Under the pieces are notes generated by a model. That model did no database searches. It was not told the DNA's origin and saw only the letters and a list, made by a program, of their open reading frames with translations. The translations under genes were made by a program, and so were the position numbers. From DASUFP01 sp036274495 (GTDB lineage: Bacteria > Bacteroidota > Bacteroidia > AKYH767-A > OLB10): a DNA stretch of 52,044 nucleotides. Position 1 is the first letter of the stretch. The number at the start of each line of letters is the position of its first letter. Below, piece after piece: positions 26,472 to 34,771 of this stretch. The DNA lies in contig DASUFP010000042.1 of the NCBI GenBank assembly GCA_036274495.1, positions 1 to 52,044 on the forward strand, read 5' to 3'.

Positions 26472-26861
26472 GATATGAGGTAACTGTTCGGTACTATTTT
26501 TGAATAAACCTGCGAATATACCACCAGCAAAAGCAACCGTTGTTTGGCAAATTTCACTCAATTTGAACTATTTGAAAAACTAATTGCATCCTTTAATATT
26601 TTAATTCATTTGGGTACTTAACGAACGATGTAACTTCGCAGGAGTGAATAACGACTGATAACAATAAGACTAAAAAAATTAATAAAAGGAGACATTGACA
26701 GGTAAACCGGGAGTAGAGTATCTGATGAAAAGTGAAGGTAACCGAATAGTTGAGCCACCCTGTCTAATTTAACGATGTCAGCCGTTCGGGCTGGGAAAAC
26801 CTTCTTTTTTTAGTTCTTTAATCCCTTTTCGTTTGTTGTAATTAATATCTAATTCAGCAGA
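26472..26861. other. 390-bp intergenic stretch
   Basis: No gene recognised. A/T-rich for most of its length. It holds a hairpin-plus-T-run near 26779-26811 described separately. AACCGTTGTTTGG near 26540 has a GTT box, but no partner arm was found. Confidence 0.35.
26779..26811 (+). terminator. possible rho-independent terminator
   Basis: CAGCC 26779-26783 pairs with GGCTG 26789-26793 around a 5-base loop. A T-rich run (TTCTTTTTTT) follows after 9 bases. The stem is short and the T-run is offset, so it is weak. Confidence 0.3.
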
Positions 26862-27491
26862 ATGAAAATCAGACCGGACGAATTAACTGAAAATGGTTAT
26901 TTTCTTATTAATAAATTGGGACACAAAGAATTAGCTCCATTTATTCGAACATACATCAAAAAAATTACCATATACTCTGTATTTTATTACCTATGTAATC
27001 TTTTCATCTTCGGACTAACAGGATACTTATTAGTGGCCGGCTTTAACAAATCTGACTATGACATTGGAATTCGTTTTAATCATTTTTGTTACGGACTTGC
27101 AATAGCCTTCGCCTTATTACCTTTACATGAATTTATTCATGTTTTAGCTTATAAATCTCAAGGCGCGAAGAATACATCTTATTCCGCAAACCTTAAAAAA
27201 TTTTATTTTATGGCTCTTGCTGACAAGTTTGTAGCAAACAAAAGAGAATTTGAAGTTGTGGCTCTTGCTCCATTTGTCTTAATCACAACAACATTAATCG
27301 TATTGTTTTTCTTAGTGAATTCAAACTGGACTTTGACAATTCTAGGCGTTTTGCTGGCTCATACCGCAATGTGTTCAGGCGACTTTGGGTTATTGAGTTA
27401 TTTTGAAATTCATAAGGATAAAAAATTGGTCACTTACGATGATGTTGAAAATAAATTATCATGCTTCTATGGAAAAACCAGTGAACGATAA
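26862..27491 (+). CDS. DUF3267 family putative zincin membrane peptidase
   Basis: 209 residues with four hydrophobic segments. HEFIHVLAYKSQGAK at residues 89-103 contains HExxH in a membrane-associated helix preceded by LLPLHE, the hallmark of DUF3267 (putative zincin peptidase related to site-2 proteases). A later HTAMCSGDFGLLSYF (about 167-181) carries an Asp that could be the third metal ligand, by inference. Likely an inner-membrane protease of unknown substrate. Single gene. Confidence 0.85.
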   Translation: MKIRPDELTENGYFLINKLGHKELAPFIRTYIKKITIYSVFYYLCNLFIFGLTGYLLVAGFNKSDYDIGIRFNHFCYGLAIAFALLPLHEFIHVLAYKSQGAKNTSYSANLKKFYFMALADKFVANKREFEVVALAPFVLITTTLIVLFFLVNSNWTLTILGVLLAHTAMCSGDFGLLSYFEIHKDKKLVTYDDVENKLSCFYGKTSER

Positions 27492-27745
27492 ACGACACTG
27501 TAACATTGGGTTAGCTGTTATGAATGCAAATAGTAGGAAATCCCTGCAATAGCTCATATCCCGGCAAGAGACTGTAATGTTTAATACTAATTCTTATGGC
27601 ATACTTTTAAATTTTACTTTAATTGGCATTTCGCACCGGTGCATATGCAGCAATGAACTCCGTAGCAGCAAGCTCTGCTCTTAGCGGTTATATAAAAAGA
27701 TTGTCAATACTCGAAACGCTTTAATTAGATTTCAATTAAGTATAA
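27492..27745. other. intergenic stretch, possible eroded attC-like site
   Basis: CTGTAAC at 27499-27505 and CTTAGCG just before 27690 sit where R'' and R' would be, but the GTT triplet has become CTT and inner arms are poor. No gene. Confidence 0.3.
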
Positions 27746-28237
27746 ATGAATAAGCATCTTATGAAAAAAAAATTTGAATTCCCTCAGGATTTGCACTACA
27801 ACGAGGGTCCTATTACGGATCCAACTACCTACTTTAAACAAAGTGGCTGTGAATCGTGGCTCTGCCTTACCGGGGAAGAGTTTGCTAAAATGGAAAATGG
27901 GTTGTCATTTCAACAAGTTCAGGAATCAACTCACAATTGTATCAACATAATTAGTGATCCGCCGATGACATTGAATCTTGATCTGGCCAAACAACAGGTG
28001 GAAGCCCTCGACTCCCTTCCAAGACCCACGCTAATTTCTTGTCGCATGGGTCCCAGATCTTCTGCGGTGGCTTACATGTACGCCGGCTTTAAACTTGGCA
28101 GCAATCCCAAAGACGTTATTGAAGCAGCTGAAAAGGCGAATGCGCCATTTGTAAAATCAGATGAATACAAAGCCTGGGTTTGTAATTCGATTGAAGCGTT
28201 GAGATCAAAATCCACGGATGTTAAAAATGAGGATTGA
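27746..28237 (+). CDS. DUF442/beta-lactamase-hydrolase-like phosphatase-fold protein
   Basis: 163 residues. The active-site loop ISCRMGPRSSAVAYMYAGFKLG (Cys near residue 98, C-x4-R) corresponds to the YCRSGTRS loop of the TIGR01244/DUF442 family, related to dual-specificity phosphatases. Upstream HNCINIISDPPMTLNLDLAKQQVEALDSLPRPT also fits. In homologues the domain often precedes a metallo-beta-lactamase or sulfur-transfer module; here it stands alone. Start at 27746, or at the second Met (27761). Confidence 0.7.
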   Translation: MNKHLMKKKFEFPQDLHYNEGPITDPTTYFKQSGCESWLCLTGEEFAKMENGLSFQQVQESTHNCINIISDPPMTLNLDLAKQQVEALDSLPRPTLISCRMGPRSSAVAYMYAGFKLGSNPKDVIEAAEKANAPFVKSDEYKAWVCNSIEALRSKSTDVKNED

Positions 28238-28320
28238 TCATTTCAATAAAAACAGATCAGGTATATCAAATTGCAGGGCAGGAACTCCTAAAATGGTTTT
28301 TTGCGTCAGCTGGGTCGGGC

Positions 28321-28365
28321 GTTAGAAGGAGTAACACCTGTCAGATTCGGTTTCGGCTCAAACCG
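28321..28365 (+). repeat. R'-like box and adjacent hairpin
   Basis: GTTAGAA at 28321-28327 is R'-like, preceded by GGTCGGGC. Immediately downstream CGGTTT 28348-28353 and AAACCG 28360-28365 form a perfect 6-bp stem with a 6-base loop. No good L''/R'' partner. It may be two nested decayed sites in the 263-bp gap before the Crp/Fnr gene. Confidence 0.35.
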
Positions 28366-28500
28366 GCCTCAGAATCGTTTTATCCAGATTGAGCTTCAGA
28401 TAAGGCTGGGGAATAAAATTTCACTGTGGAACACAAGACTTTTATTGTTTATGATGATTGTGGGATTGACTCAAATTCACCAAAAAAATTGACAAACATT

Positions 28501-29070
28501 ATGGAACAAATAAGACAACTGATGAAACAAATGATTAACGTTTCGGAAGATGAACTAAACAGCTTTCTTAGCCAAGCCATTACCAAAACATTTAAGCGAC
28601 AGGAATCTGTAAGCCGCCCAAACGCCATTCCAAACGAAATATATTTTATCAACACGGGACTTATAAGAGTTATAATAACTGACAATGAAGGAATGGAACA
28701 CACCATCCATTTTGCACTGGAAAACCAATTTATTGCTGATTATTCTAACTTCATACAAAAACAATCATCACTTTATACTTTGCAAGCAGTTGAAGAAACG
28801 CAGGTAGTTGTTTTACCACGTTCTGCCATTGAATGGGGTTACAAAAATTTACAGGAAGGACAAAAAATGGGTCGACTTATTGCAGAGTTTTACTTTATAT
28901 ACCAGGATAACCGGATAAAAAATATGTATGCAAGAACGCCGAAGCAACGTTACGACAGTATCACTGACGTTTTTCCAAACATACACAACCGGGTTCCTCA
29001 ACATATGATAGCATCCTATTTGGGCATTACTCCAGTTCATTTGAGCCGGCTTAAAAAGGCTGAAATCTAA
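28501..29070 (+). CDS. Crp/Fnr family transcriptional regulator
   Basis: About 189 residues from ATG 28501; an upstream in-frame GTG at 28426 would add 25 unlikely residues. The cyclic-nucleotide-binding-like roll contains AIPNEIYFINTGLIRVIITDNEGMEHTIHFALENQFIADYSNF. The C-terminal HTH is HMIASYLGITPVHLSRLKK. This is the one-component Crp subclass common in Bacteroidota, often beside the oxidoreductase it controls. Here an SDR gene starts 77 bp downstream. Inducer unknown. Confidence 0.9.
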   Translation: MEQIRQLMKQMINVSEDELNSFLSQAITKTFKRQESVSRPNAIPNEIYFINTGLIRVIITDNEGMEHTIHFALENQFIADYSNFIQKQSSLYTLQAVEETQVVVLPRSAIEWGYKNLQEGQKMGRLIAEFYFIYQDNRIKNMYARTPKQRYDSITDVFPNIHNRVPQHMIASYLGITPVHLSRLKKAEI

Positions 29071-29147
29071 AAACTCTAAACATTTGTTATCGTTTACCGG
29101 TTTTATTCTGGTGCATTTTTGCATTAGAAAACATAAACGATTTCAAA

Positions 29148-29960
29148 ATGGAACTTTCATCAAACGAAAAAGACAGGCTCAAAAATAAATACGGACAATG
29201 GGCAATTATAACAGGTGCCTCTTCCGGCATTGGGCTTGAACTCGCAACACAATTGGCAAAAGCAGGTTTAAACCTTGTAATAAATTCAAGACAATTAGCC
29301 AGGCTGCAGCAAGTTGAAAGGAATTTAAAATCACTATCAACTATTGAAATAAAAATAGTGGCTTCTGATGTTTCTGAAACAGAAGGCATTAACAAAATTA
29401 TTGAAGCATCGAAGGGTTTGAATGTTGGTCTTTTAATTGTTTCAGCAGGATATGGTACATCCGGAAATTTTATTGACAGTTCATTGCATTCCGAAATCAA
29501 TATGTTAAGAGTTAATTGCGAAGCATTACTTTCATTGACCCACTATTACAGCCAGCAATTTGTGCAGCAAAAACGGGGCGGAATAATTGTTATGAGTTCA
29601 ATGGTAGCTTTTCAAGGCACTCCTTATTCGGCAAATTATGCAGCAACAAAAGCTTATGTACAAACATTAGCTGAAGCATTAGCCGTAGAACTAAAACCCA
29701 AGGGAGTGGATGTTTTAACAGCAGCGCCGGGACCTGTTGAAAGTGGATTTGGCCAAAGAGCCAATATGAAAATGTCAATGTCACTAACCCCTTCACAAGT
29801 CGGAGTGCCGATTTTAAAAGCATTAGGACGTAAGTCAACAGTCTTGCCGGGTTTATTGACAAAGATTTTAGTTTACTCATTAAGGACAGTTCCACGATGG
29901 GGCAAAATCAGAATTATGGAGAAAGTAATGGGCGGTATGACTGCACACCAGCGTAAATAA
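29148..29960 (+). CDS. short-chain dehydrogenase/reductase (SDR)
   Basis: 270 residues. Cofactor motif TGASSGIG at 22-29, NSRQ after strand 2 (R suggests NADP), SAGYG for the NNAG-like motif, catalytic Ser in VMSSMVAF (about 150), and YAATK at about 164-168. The C-terminal region with PGPVESGF is as in classical SDRs. Substrate unknown. Probably regulated by the Crp/Fnr gene just upstream; together they form a two-gene cassette-like unit followed by an attC-like site. Confidence 0.92.
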   Translation: MELSSNEKDRLKNKYGQWAIITGASSGIGLELATQLAKAGLNLVINSRQLARLQQVERNLKSLSTIEIKIVASDVSETEGINKIIEASKGLNVGLLIVSAGYGTSGNFIDSSLHSEINMLRVNCEALLSLTHYYSQQFVQQKRGGIIVMSSMVAFQGTPYSANYAATKAYVQTLAEALAVELKPKGVDVLTAAPGPVESGFGQRANMKMSMSLTPSQVGVPILKALGRKSTVLPGLLTKILVYSLRTVPRWGKIRIMEKVMGGMTAHQRK

Positions 29961-29980
29961 TTAATTTGATAAAACACTAC

Positions 29981-30111
29981 CATTAACAACCGTTTGGCAT
30001 ATGGGATGGGTGAAGTGCTTCTTAACAACATTTTGCTATATTTGAAGTGTGTGCTTCGATTGATCATTTGAGTTAAAATCCGTCACATCGCCAGGCTGCG
30101 TAACGTTATGC
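29981..30111 (+). repeat. attC-like recombination site (site J)
   Basis: R''-like CATTAAC 29981-29987 and R'-like GTTATGC 30105-30111 (TTAAC against GTTA). Inner pairing is partial. The loop contains TATATTTG (30037-30044), a Bacteroidota -7 element. No gene was recognised in the remaining sequence up to 30331. Confidence 0.45.
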
Positions 30112-30331
30112 GCATATGCTATAAGATGAATAAAATTTTTGTTGCATCGTTATTATTTCCGCAATCGCATTTAAACATCATCAGGAAAACCCCATTACCG
30201 GAGTACTTACAATACCTGTAAAATAAAGATTGGTAATTTAAAGTCCCGCGCCATTCCGTTTCCGTACCTCCTGAATCGACAAAAACTGTCAATACTGTTT
30301 GGTGTTTTGTAATTTTTCTTAATTTCATCAT

Positions 30332-30727
30332 ATGGCAGCTTATGAGATTGAAATCATCCTTAACCGGCAGCTGGCCGATTGCCTGTCAATACCGGTTTTT
30401 ATTACCGATACGGCAGGAAACCTGATTTTTTATAACGAACCGGCCGAAATTATTCTGGGGAAGCGCTTCGAGGACACCGGTGAAATGCCCGTGGCCCAAT
30501 GGTCTACCGATTTTAAACCGATGAAAGAAGATGGGTCACCCATGGCCCCTGAGGAACTACCGCTGGTCCATACGCTTACCTACGCCACCCCTTGCCATAA
30601 ATCCTTCTGGATCGAGAGCCTGCAGCAGAAACGGCAACGCATAGCGGTCACCTCATACCCCATAATTGGCCGAACCGGGAAGTTCCTGGGGGCGGTCGCC
30701 ATCTTCTGGAATTCGGAAAACGAATGA
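30332..30727 (+). CDS. single PAS-domain protein
   Basis: 131 residues, a lone PAS domain: LADCLSIPVFITDTAGNLIFYNEPAEIILGKRFEDTGEMPVAQW, then a C-terminal YPIIGRTGKFLGAVAIFWNSE. No output domain follows; the stop overlaps the start of the MBL gene (ATGA, 4 bp). The pair is therefore translationally coupled and the PAS protein may sense a small ligand for the MBL protein. GC content is visibly higher than in the neighbours, suggesting separate acquisition. Confidence 0.8.
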   Translation: MAAYEIEIILNRQLADCLSIPVFITDTAGNLIFYNEPAEIILGKRFEDTGEMPVAQWSTDFKPMKEDGSPMAPEELPLVHTLTYATPCHKSFWIESLQQKRQRIAVTSYPIIGRTGKFLGAVAIFWNSENE

Positions 30728-31560
30728 TTGTCAATATCCGTGGCGTAAGAGGTTCCATACCCGTTACCGGCCCCGAAACTGCCGGCTATGGGGGCAATAC
30801 CTCCTGCGCCGATGTGAGCGAAGCGGGATGGCTCCTGGTCCTGGACGGCGGTTCGGGCATCCAGAAGGTTACCATGCCACCCGGATTTCATTCCCGGCGT
30901 ATCGATATACTGCTGACCCACCTGCACCTTGACCATATCCAGGGATTGGGCTTTTTCCAGCCGCTTTTTGACCCGTCAATGGAAATCCACATCTGGGGAC
31001 CGGCCAGCAGTTCACGGACCCTCCATGCGCGCCTGAGCCGGTACCTGTCGCCACCACTCTTCCCGGTCCTGATCCGGGACCTGCCCTGTAAACTGGTGCT
31101 CCACGACATCGAAAACAGCGATTTTGAAATCGGACCCTTTAAAATCAAGTCACGGTTTGTGATTCATCCGGGACCCACCGTTGGCTTCCGCGTAGAATCG
31201 GGAGCCTTTTCCTTCTGTTTCCTTCCCGACCATGAGCCTGCCCTGGGCGGCAGGGGATTACCCTCCAATCCGAACTGGATCTCGGGCTACGACCTGGCCC
31301 GTGAATCATCCCTGCTTTACCACGATGCCCAATACACCAAGCCGGAATATGCAGGACGGATGGGGTGGGGGCATTCATCTATGGAGGACACGGTCAGCTT
31401 CAGTAAAGCGGTCGGCACCCGGCATGTGCTGCTGGGTCACCACGACCCCGGACGTACCGACCCGCAACTGGACATCCTGCAGCGGTCGTTCGATAAACTA
31501 AACCGGGATGACATCAACATTGATTTCGCCCGTGAAGGGACCTCTTTCAGGCTGGAGTAA
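30724..31560 (+). CDS. MBL-fold metal-dependent hydrolase
   Basis: 278 residues. Begins VNIRGVRGSIPVTGPETAGYGGNTSC, typical of MBL-fold proteins of the cAMP-phosphodiesterase/RNase Z-like group. The metal motif THLHLDHIQGLGFF (HxHxDH) is at about 65-78, the later ligand Asp/His in FLPDHEP, LYHDAQYTKPEY, and the last His in GHHDPGRTDPQL. It is coupled to the PAS gene upstream and shares its high GC. Substrate unknown; a cyclic-nucleotide or nuclease role is possible. Confidence 0.88.
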   Translation: MIVNIRGVRGSIPVTGPETAGYGGNTSCADVSEAGWLLVLDGGSGIQKVTMPPGFHSRRIDILLTHLHLDHIQGLGFFQPLFDPSMEIHIWGPASSSRTLHARLSRYLSPPLFPVLIRDLPCKLVLHDIENSDFEIGPFKIKSRFVIHPGPTVGFRVESGAFSFCFLPDHEPALGGRGLPSNPNWISGYDLARESSLLYHDAQYTKPEYAGRMGWGHSSMEDTVSFSKAVGTRHVLLGHHDPGRTDPQLDILQRSFDKLNRDDINIDFAREGTSFRLE

Positions 31561-31582
31561 CGTTCAATGTTGGTGGCCTGTT

Positions 31583-31954
31583 ATGAAGAAGCATATAAAC
31601 CTGAATCATGTTTCCCGAATGTTGTTTGGTTCGGTATATCTCCTTTATCTGGCCAAAGGAGACAAGAAGGGAAAAAACAATGCTGAAGCGGATACCATCA
31701 GCTGCCGGATGACCGGCTACAAACAAAAATCGTCACAGCAGCAGATCGGCCTTAAGACTGATTTCAGGAATTTTTTTGATCAGCCACATGCATTTAATTC
31801 TAATGCAGACAAGATTACCGGAATCATCTGCGGCATTCGCGTGCAGCATATTGAAGTTCCATTTATGCAAAAGGTATGCTATCCCGACAAACTTATCGAT
31901 GAAACGGATAATGGAGTTTCAATAAAAAGATGTCCAAAGCAACACCTGAAATAA
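31583..31954 (+). CDS. DUF2200 family protein (diverged)
   Basis: 123 residues from the internal ATG 31583; the longer frame from 31508 overlaps the MBL gene and adds residues absent in the family. KHINLNHVSRMLFGSVYLLYLAKGDKKGKNNAEADTISCRMTGYKQ, LKTDFRNFF, KITGIICGIRVQHIEVPFMQKVCYPDKLIDE match DUF2200 along its length (KGRT.AEVD, WLTGYD, ITGVICG.RVEEI.DPLM...R..DKLIDEL). It diverges at several usual positions (WLTGYD reads RMTGYK), so it may be decaying. Function of the family unknown. Confidence 0.6.
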   Translation: MKKHINLNHVSRMLFGSVYLLYLAKGDKKGKNNAEADTISCRMTGYKQKSSQQQIGLKTDFRNFFDQPHAFNSNADKITGIICGIRVQHIEVPFMQKVCYPDKLIDETDNGVSIKRCPKQHLK

Positions 31955-32040
31955 TTGATGTTACCTTTGAGAAGCGGAACCCATAATTCAATGTAAGGAA
32001 GGGGAGTAAAACACTACAAAGAACATTAAACCAACAACCA

Positions 32041-32937
32041 GTGAACAGAATTATCGCGATATTGATCCTCAGCTGCATGGTAACATCCTGTGCTTTCAAT
32101 AAAATGTATCTGGCGCCGGACAAAATTCCAGTCAGCGCAAAAAGCGTTACCATGGTTGACCACCAAAATAAAGATACGCTGATCATCAACATCGGAGAAC
32201 ATTTCCAGCCGGTATTTAAATCAAAAAACGGAGATACGGCTGAATTACCATACAACGTCGAGAGCGTACTCTTTGAGAACACCAAAGGCAATCGTTTAAA
32301 TGGCTGGATCATCAAGCCTGAAGAAGGTTATAACGGAACAACGATACTATTTTTACACAGCAATTCCGGCAACCTATTTACCCAATATCAGGAGGTATTG
32401 CCGCTCGTCAAAAACGGGTTTTCTGTTTTTATTTTTGATTACAGCGGTTATGGGTTTTCACAAGGAAAAGCGACCAGGGATAATGTGTTACTGGATGCGA
32501 CAGCGGCTCTGAGTTACCTGCAAAGCAGAACGGATATTAAAAAAGAACACCTGATTATATACGGACAATCGTTGGGCGGACATCTGGCCATAAACCTTGC
32601 AGCACGAAACCAGGATATGATTGACGGACTGGTTACCGAAGGAGCCTTTTCATCCCACAAGGATATTGCAGCTGAAACCGCGGGATTTATTGGAAGAATA
32701 ATTGTTGCAGAGAAATACAGCGGACTTGAATCTGTCAGAAACTTCCATAAGCCGGTTTTAATCATTCACAGTACTGAAGACGAAACCATACCTTTTGAAC
32801 AGGGAGAAAAATTGTTTGCGAATGCCAATGAACCCAAAACTTTTCTGAAAATCGATAAATGTCATATTTGCGGTCTTTCATTTTACCCTGATGAGATACT
32901 AAATGCCATAAATAAACTATTACTTCAAGTGAATTAA
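32041..32937 (+). CDS. alpha/beta-hydrolase lipoprotein
   Basis: 298 residues from a GTG start that gives a lipoprotein signal (MNRIIAILILSCMVTSC, lipobox Cys 17). The hydrolase fold follows: TTILFLHSNSGNLFTQYQEVLPLVKNGFSVFIFDYSGYGFSQGKA, nucleophile elbow GQSLGGHLA (Ser near 180), acid in HSTEDETIP and His in KCHICG. It belongs to the BEM46/FrsA-like serine hydrolases; substrate unknown. Probably faces the periplasm. Confidence 0.88.
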   Translation: MNRIIAILILSCMVTSCAFNKMYLAPDKIPVSAKSVTMVDHQNKDTLIINIGEHFQPVFKSKNGDTAELPYNVESVLFENTKGNRLNGWIIKPEEGYNGTTILFLHSNSGNLFTQYQEVLPLVKNGFSVFIFDYSGYGFSQGKATRDNVLLDATAALSYLQSRTDIKKEHLIIYGQSLGGHLAINLAARNQDMIDGLVTEGAFSSHKDIAAETAGFIGRIIVAEKYSGLESVRNFHKPVLIIHSTEDETIPFEQGEKLFANANEPKTFLKIDKCHICGLSFYPDEILNAINKLLLQVN

Positions 32938-33078
32938 TCATGTTGATCAGAATGTCATCAGGGTGTTTGTAAATACCGGTTTCGGGATATAAAGTTGGCA
33001 AACATCAATTACAGCCCCTTCAGCCATGTTAATGGTAGCCATTATTTTCACTAAAACATAACAAAACCAATCAATTCA

Positions 33079-33468
33079 ATGAGCATTAAATATTTATTGT
33101 ATTGGCTTCCGATGATAGCAATTGCATTTGCCAATGCAATGCTCAGAGAACTGGTATTTATAAAGCATTTCAATGAGCTTCGGGCACATCAGTTGTCAAC
33201 TATAACATTAATAATACTTTGTTCACTATATGTGTGGTTTGTGTTCCCGTTGCTGAGCATTCAAAATGTCAAACAAGCTCTTTTGATAGGTTTTGTTTGG
33301 ATGTTATTGACGATTATGTTTGAATTTTCATTAGGTCGTTTAACGAATAAATCATGGGAATACCTTTTCCGGGACTATAATCTTTTTGCCGGACATATCT
33401 GGCTGCTTTTTTTATTCAGCCTTTTTCTTTTGCCGTATTTGTTTTACATTGTGAGAAATAAGCTGTGA
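33079..33468 (+). CDS. four-helix integral membrane protein, unknown function
   Basis: 129 residues with four hydrophobic segments and a short loop EFSLGRLTNKSWEYLFRDYNLFAGHIW. The conserved-looking E...GR...W..L.RDYN...G..W pattern recalls small uncharacterised membrane proteins, but I cannot name a family. Stands alone, + strand. Confidence 0.65.
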   Translation: MSIKYLLYWLPMIAIAFANAMLRELVFIKHFNELRAHQLSTITLIILCSLYVWFVFPLLSIQNVKQALLIGFVWMLLTIMFEFSLGRLTNKSWEYLFRDYNLFAGHIWLLFLFSLFLLPYLFYIVRNKL

Positions 33469-33599
33469 CAGTTATATCAGATCCTGTAATGGATAAAGTG
33501 AATAATGTGTAAATCGATAATTGGCAATAATAAAGTATTATTTATGATATTCCCTTTAATGAGAGGGGAAAGGCAGTGCTAAACATTTACCGTTATACC

Positions 33600-34640
33600 A
33601 TGATCAAGCGAATCGTATTTTATTTGTCATTATTGACATTCCTCAGTAACGTTTCTGCGGCACAAATACTCTGCATAAAATGTTTTAATCAAAACGACAG
33701 CATAAGTAATAACGTGTCCAATTTACTGTTAAACGGCGGGTTTGAAATTACTAACTGTAACCCATGGCCAAATTATGATGTTCTTTGTCCCAGTGCTTCG
33801 GGCAGCCATTGCTTTATCAATAATTGGACTTGTACCGGAGGAGGTATGAGTACTTATGCCTGCATTCTTGATACCAGTTCCGGAACAAGCATTATTCCGG
33901 AGGGCATCAGGGCTGCATATTTTGGGAATGGCTTTTGTAATGCCTGCTCAAATGTACCGGATGATACATCTTGTTTAAATCAAATTCTTTGTACCACTTC
34001 TACTCCTCCGGTCGGATATCCTGTAAATGATATAATGAATGGCGGCGTAACAGGTGTTAGTCTTGAGCAAACGGCTGTGGGACTTGTAGCCGGGCAAGTA
34101 TATGTTTTGGAATTCTGGTGTGGTGGCGAAGCCATATTAAATGACGGATTATTCGCTGTAGATATAGGTTTTGGAAATACATTTTTACGAAACCCGAGTA
34201 CCCAGTTTATTACAAATATTGGAAGAACCTATGTAATACAGTTTGTTGCAAACGCTGCTTCACATACAATTAAGTTTACGAATTGGGGACATATATGTCA
34301 ATACTGCACGGAACTGATACTTGACAATGTTCGGCTTTATACATTAGCTGAATTAGACAATTCAGTGGCTCATTGTTCGGGCACCGGCACAAATGAGATG
34401 GTTGAAAATGGATCTTTAAATATTTATCCAAATCCGGTAACTTCCAGATTGAATATTACATACAGTTCCAATGAAATTTCAGAAATTATTCTATATGATG
34501 TTTCCTCAAGAATAATATTGCAACAAACCTTTACCAATACCGGTTCCTTAAATACTGAACAACTTGCAAAGGGTATGTATCTTTACGAAGTGCGAAATAA
34601 GGATGGGTTGTGCAGGAAGGGCAAAGTTGTTAAAGATTGA
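33600..34640 (+). CDS. T9SS type A cargo with jelly-roll-like body
   Basis: About 346 residues from ATG 33600 (a GTG at 33576 is less likely). Signal peptide MIKRIVFYLSLLTFLSNVSAAQ. The body has LLLNGGFEITNCN (typical opening of carbohydrate-binding-like jelly rolls), VSLEQTAVGLVAGQVYVLEFWCGG and HTIKFTNWGHICQYCTELILDNVRLYTL. This GFE...Y.L.F...LDNV layout occurs in CBM-like domains. The C-terminal NIYPNPVTSRLNITY, LYDVSSRIILQQTF, LAKGMYLYEVRN is a T9SS type A domain, closely similar to the orphan fragment at 22525-22725. Confidence 0.85.
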   Translation: MIKRIVFYLSLLTFLSNVSAAQILCIKCFNQNDSISNNVSNLLLNGGFEITNCNPWPNYDVLCPSASGSHCFINNWTCTGGGMSTYACILDTSSGTSIIPEGIRAAYFGNGFCNACSNVPDDTSCLNQILCTTSTPPVGYPVNDIMNGGVTGVSLEQTAVGLVAGQVYVLEFWCGGEAILNDGLFAVDIGFGNTFLRNPSTQFITNIGRTYVIQFVANAASHTIKFTNWGHICQYCTELILDNVRLYTLAELDNSVAHCSGTGTNEMVENGSLNIYPNPVTSRLNITYSSNEISEIILYDVSSRIILQQTFTNTGSLNTEQLAKGMYLYEVRNKDGLCRKGKVVKD

Positions 34641-34714
34641 AAAAGTACCGATAGGCCTCAGGGGAAGCTTGCGGACAACAGCTTTTTACGCCATACAGCC
34701 ATGTTTTTTATATT

Positions 34715-34722
34715 TATCTTTG
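34715..34722 (+). promoter_or_regulatory. -7 element upstream of Crp/Fnr gene
   Basis: TATCTTTG matches TAnnTTTG. It lies 50 bp before the start codon at 34772. No clear TTG at the right distance. Confidence 0.4.
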
Positions 34723-34771
34723 GGTTTCCGGCCCATCGTAAACAGGCAAGACCCTATTGAGAATTTAATAA

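Larger units (their letters stand above)
14190..30111 (+). mobile_element. candidate chromosomal integron cassette array (CALIN-like, no integrase in view)
   Basis: Within this span all genes are on the + strand, mostly single, functionally unrelated, and separated by attC-like sites B, C, D, E, F, G, H and J plus weaker ones near 17973, 25403, 27499 and 28321. It starts with higBA, a stabiliser commonly found in such arrays. No integron integrase lies in the window; the only recombinase is the dead fragment at 2612-2986. Established attC features used: AAC-containing R'' after the ORF, GTT-containing R' before the next, complementary L''/L' arms, 60-160 bp. Site quality varies, so the array may be partly decayed. 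Confidence 0.5.

Noticed and set aside
31508..31582. Longer start for the DUF2200 gene
   Set aside because: Overlaps the MBL gene and adds residues absent from the family.
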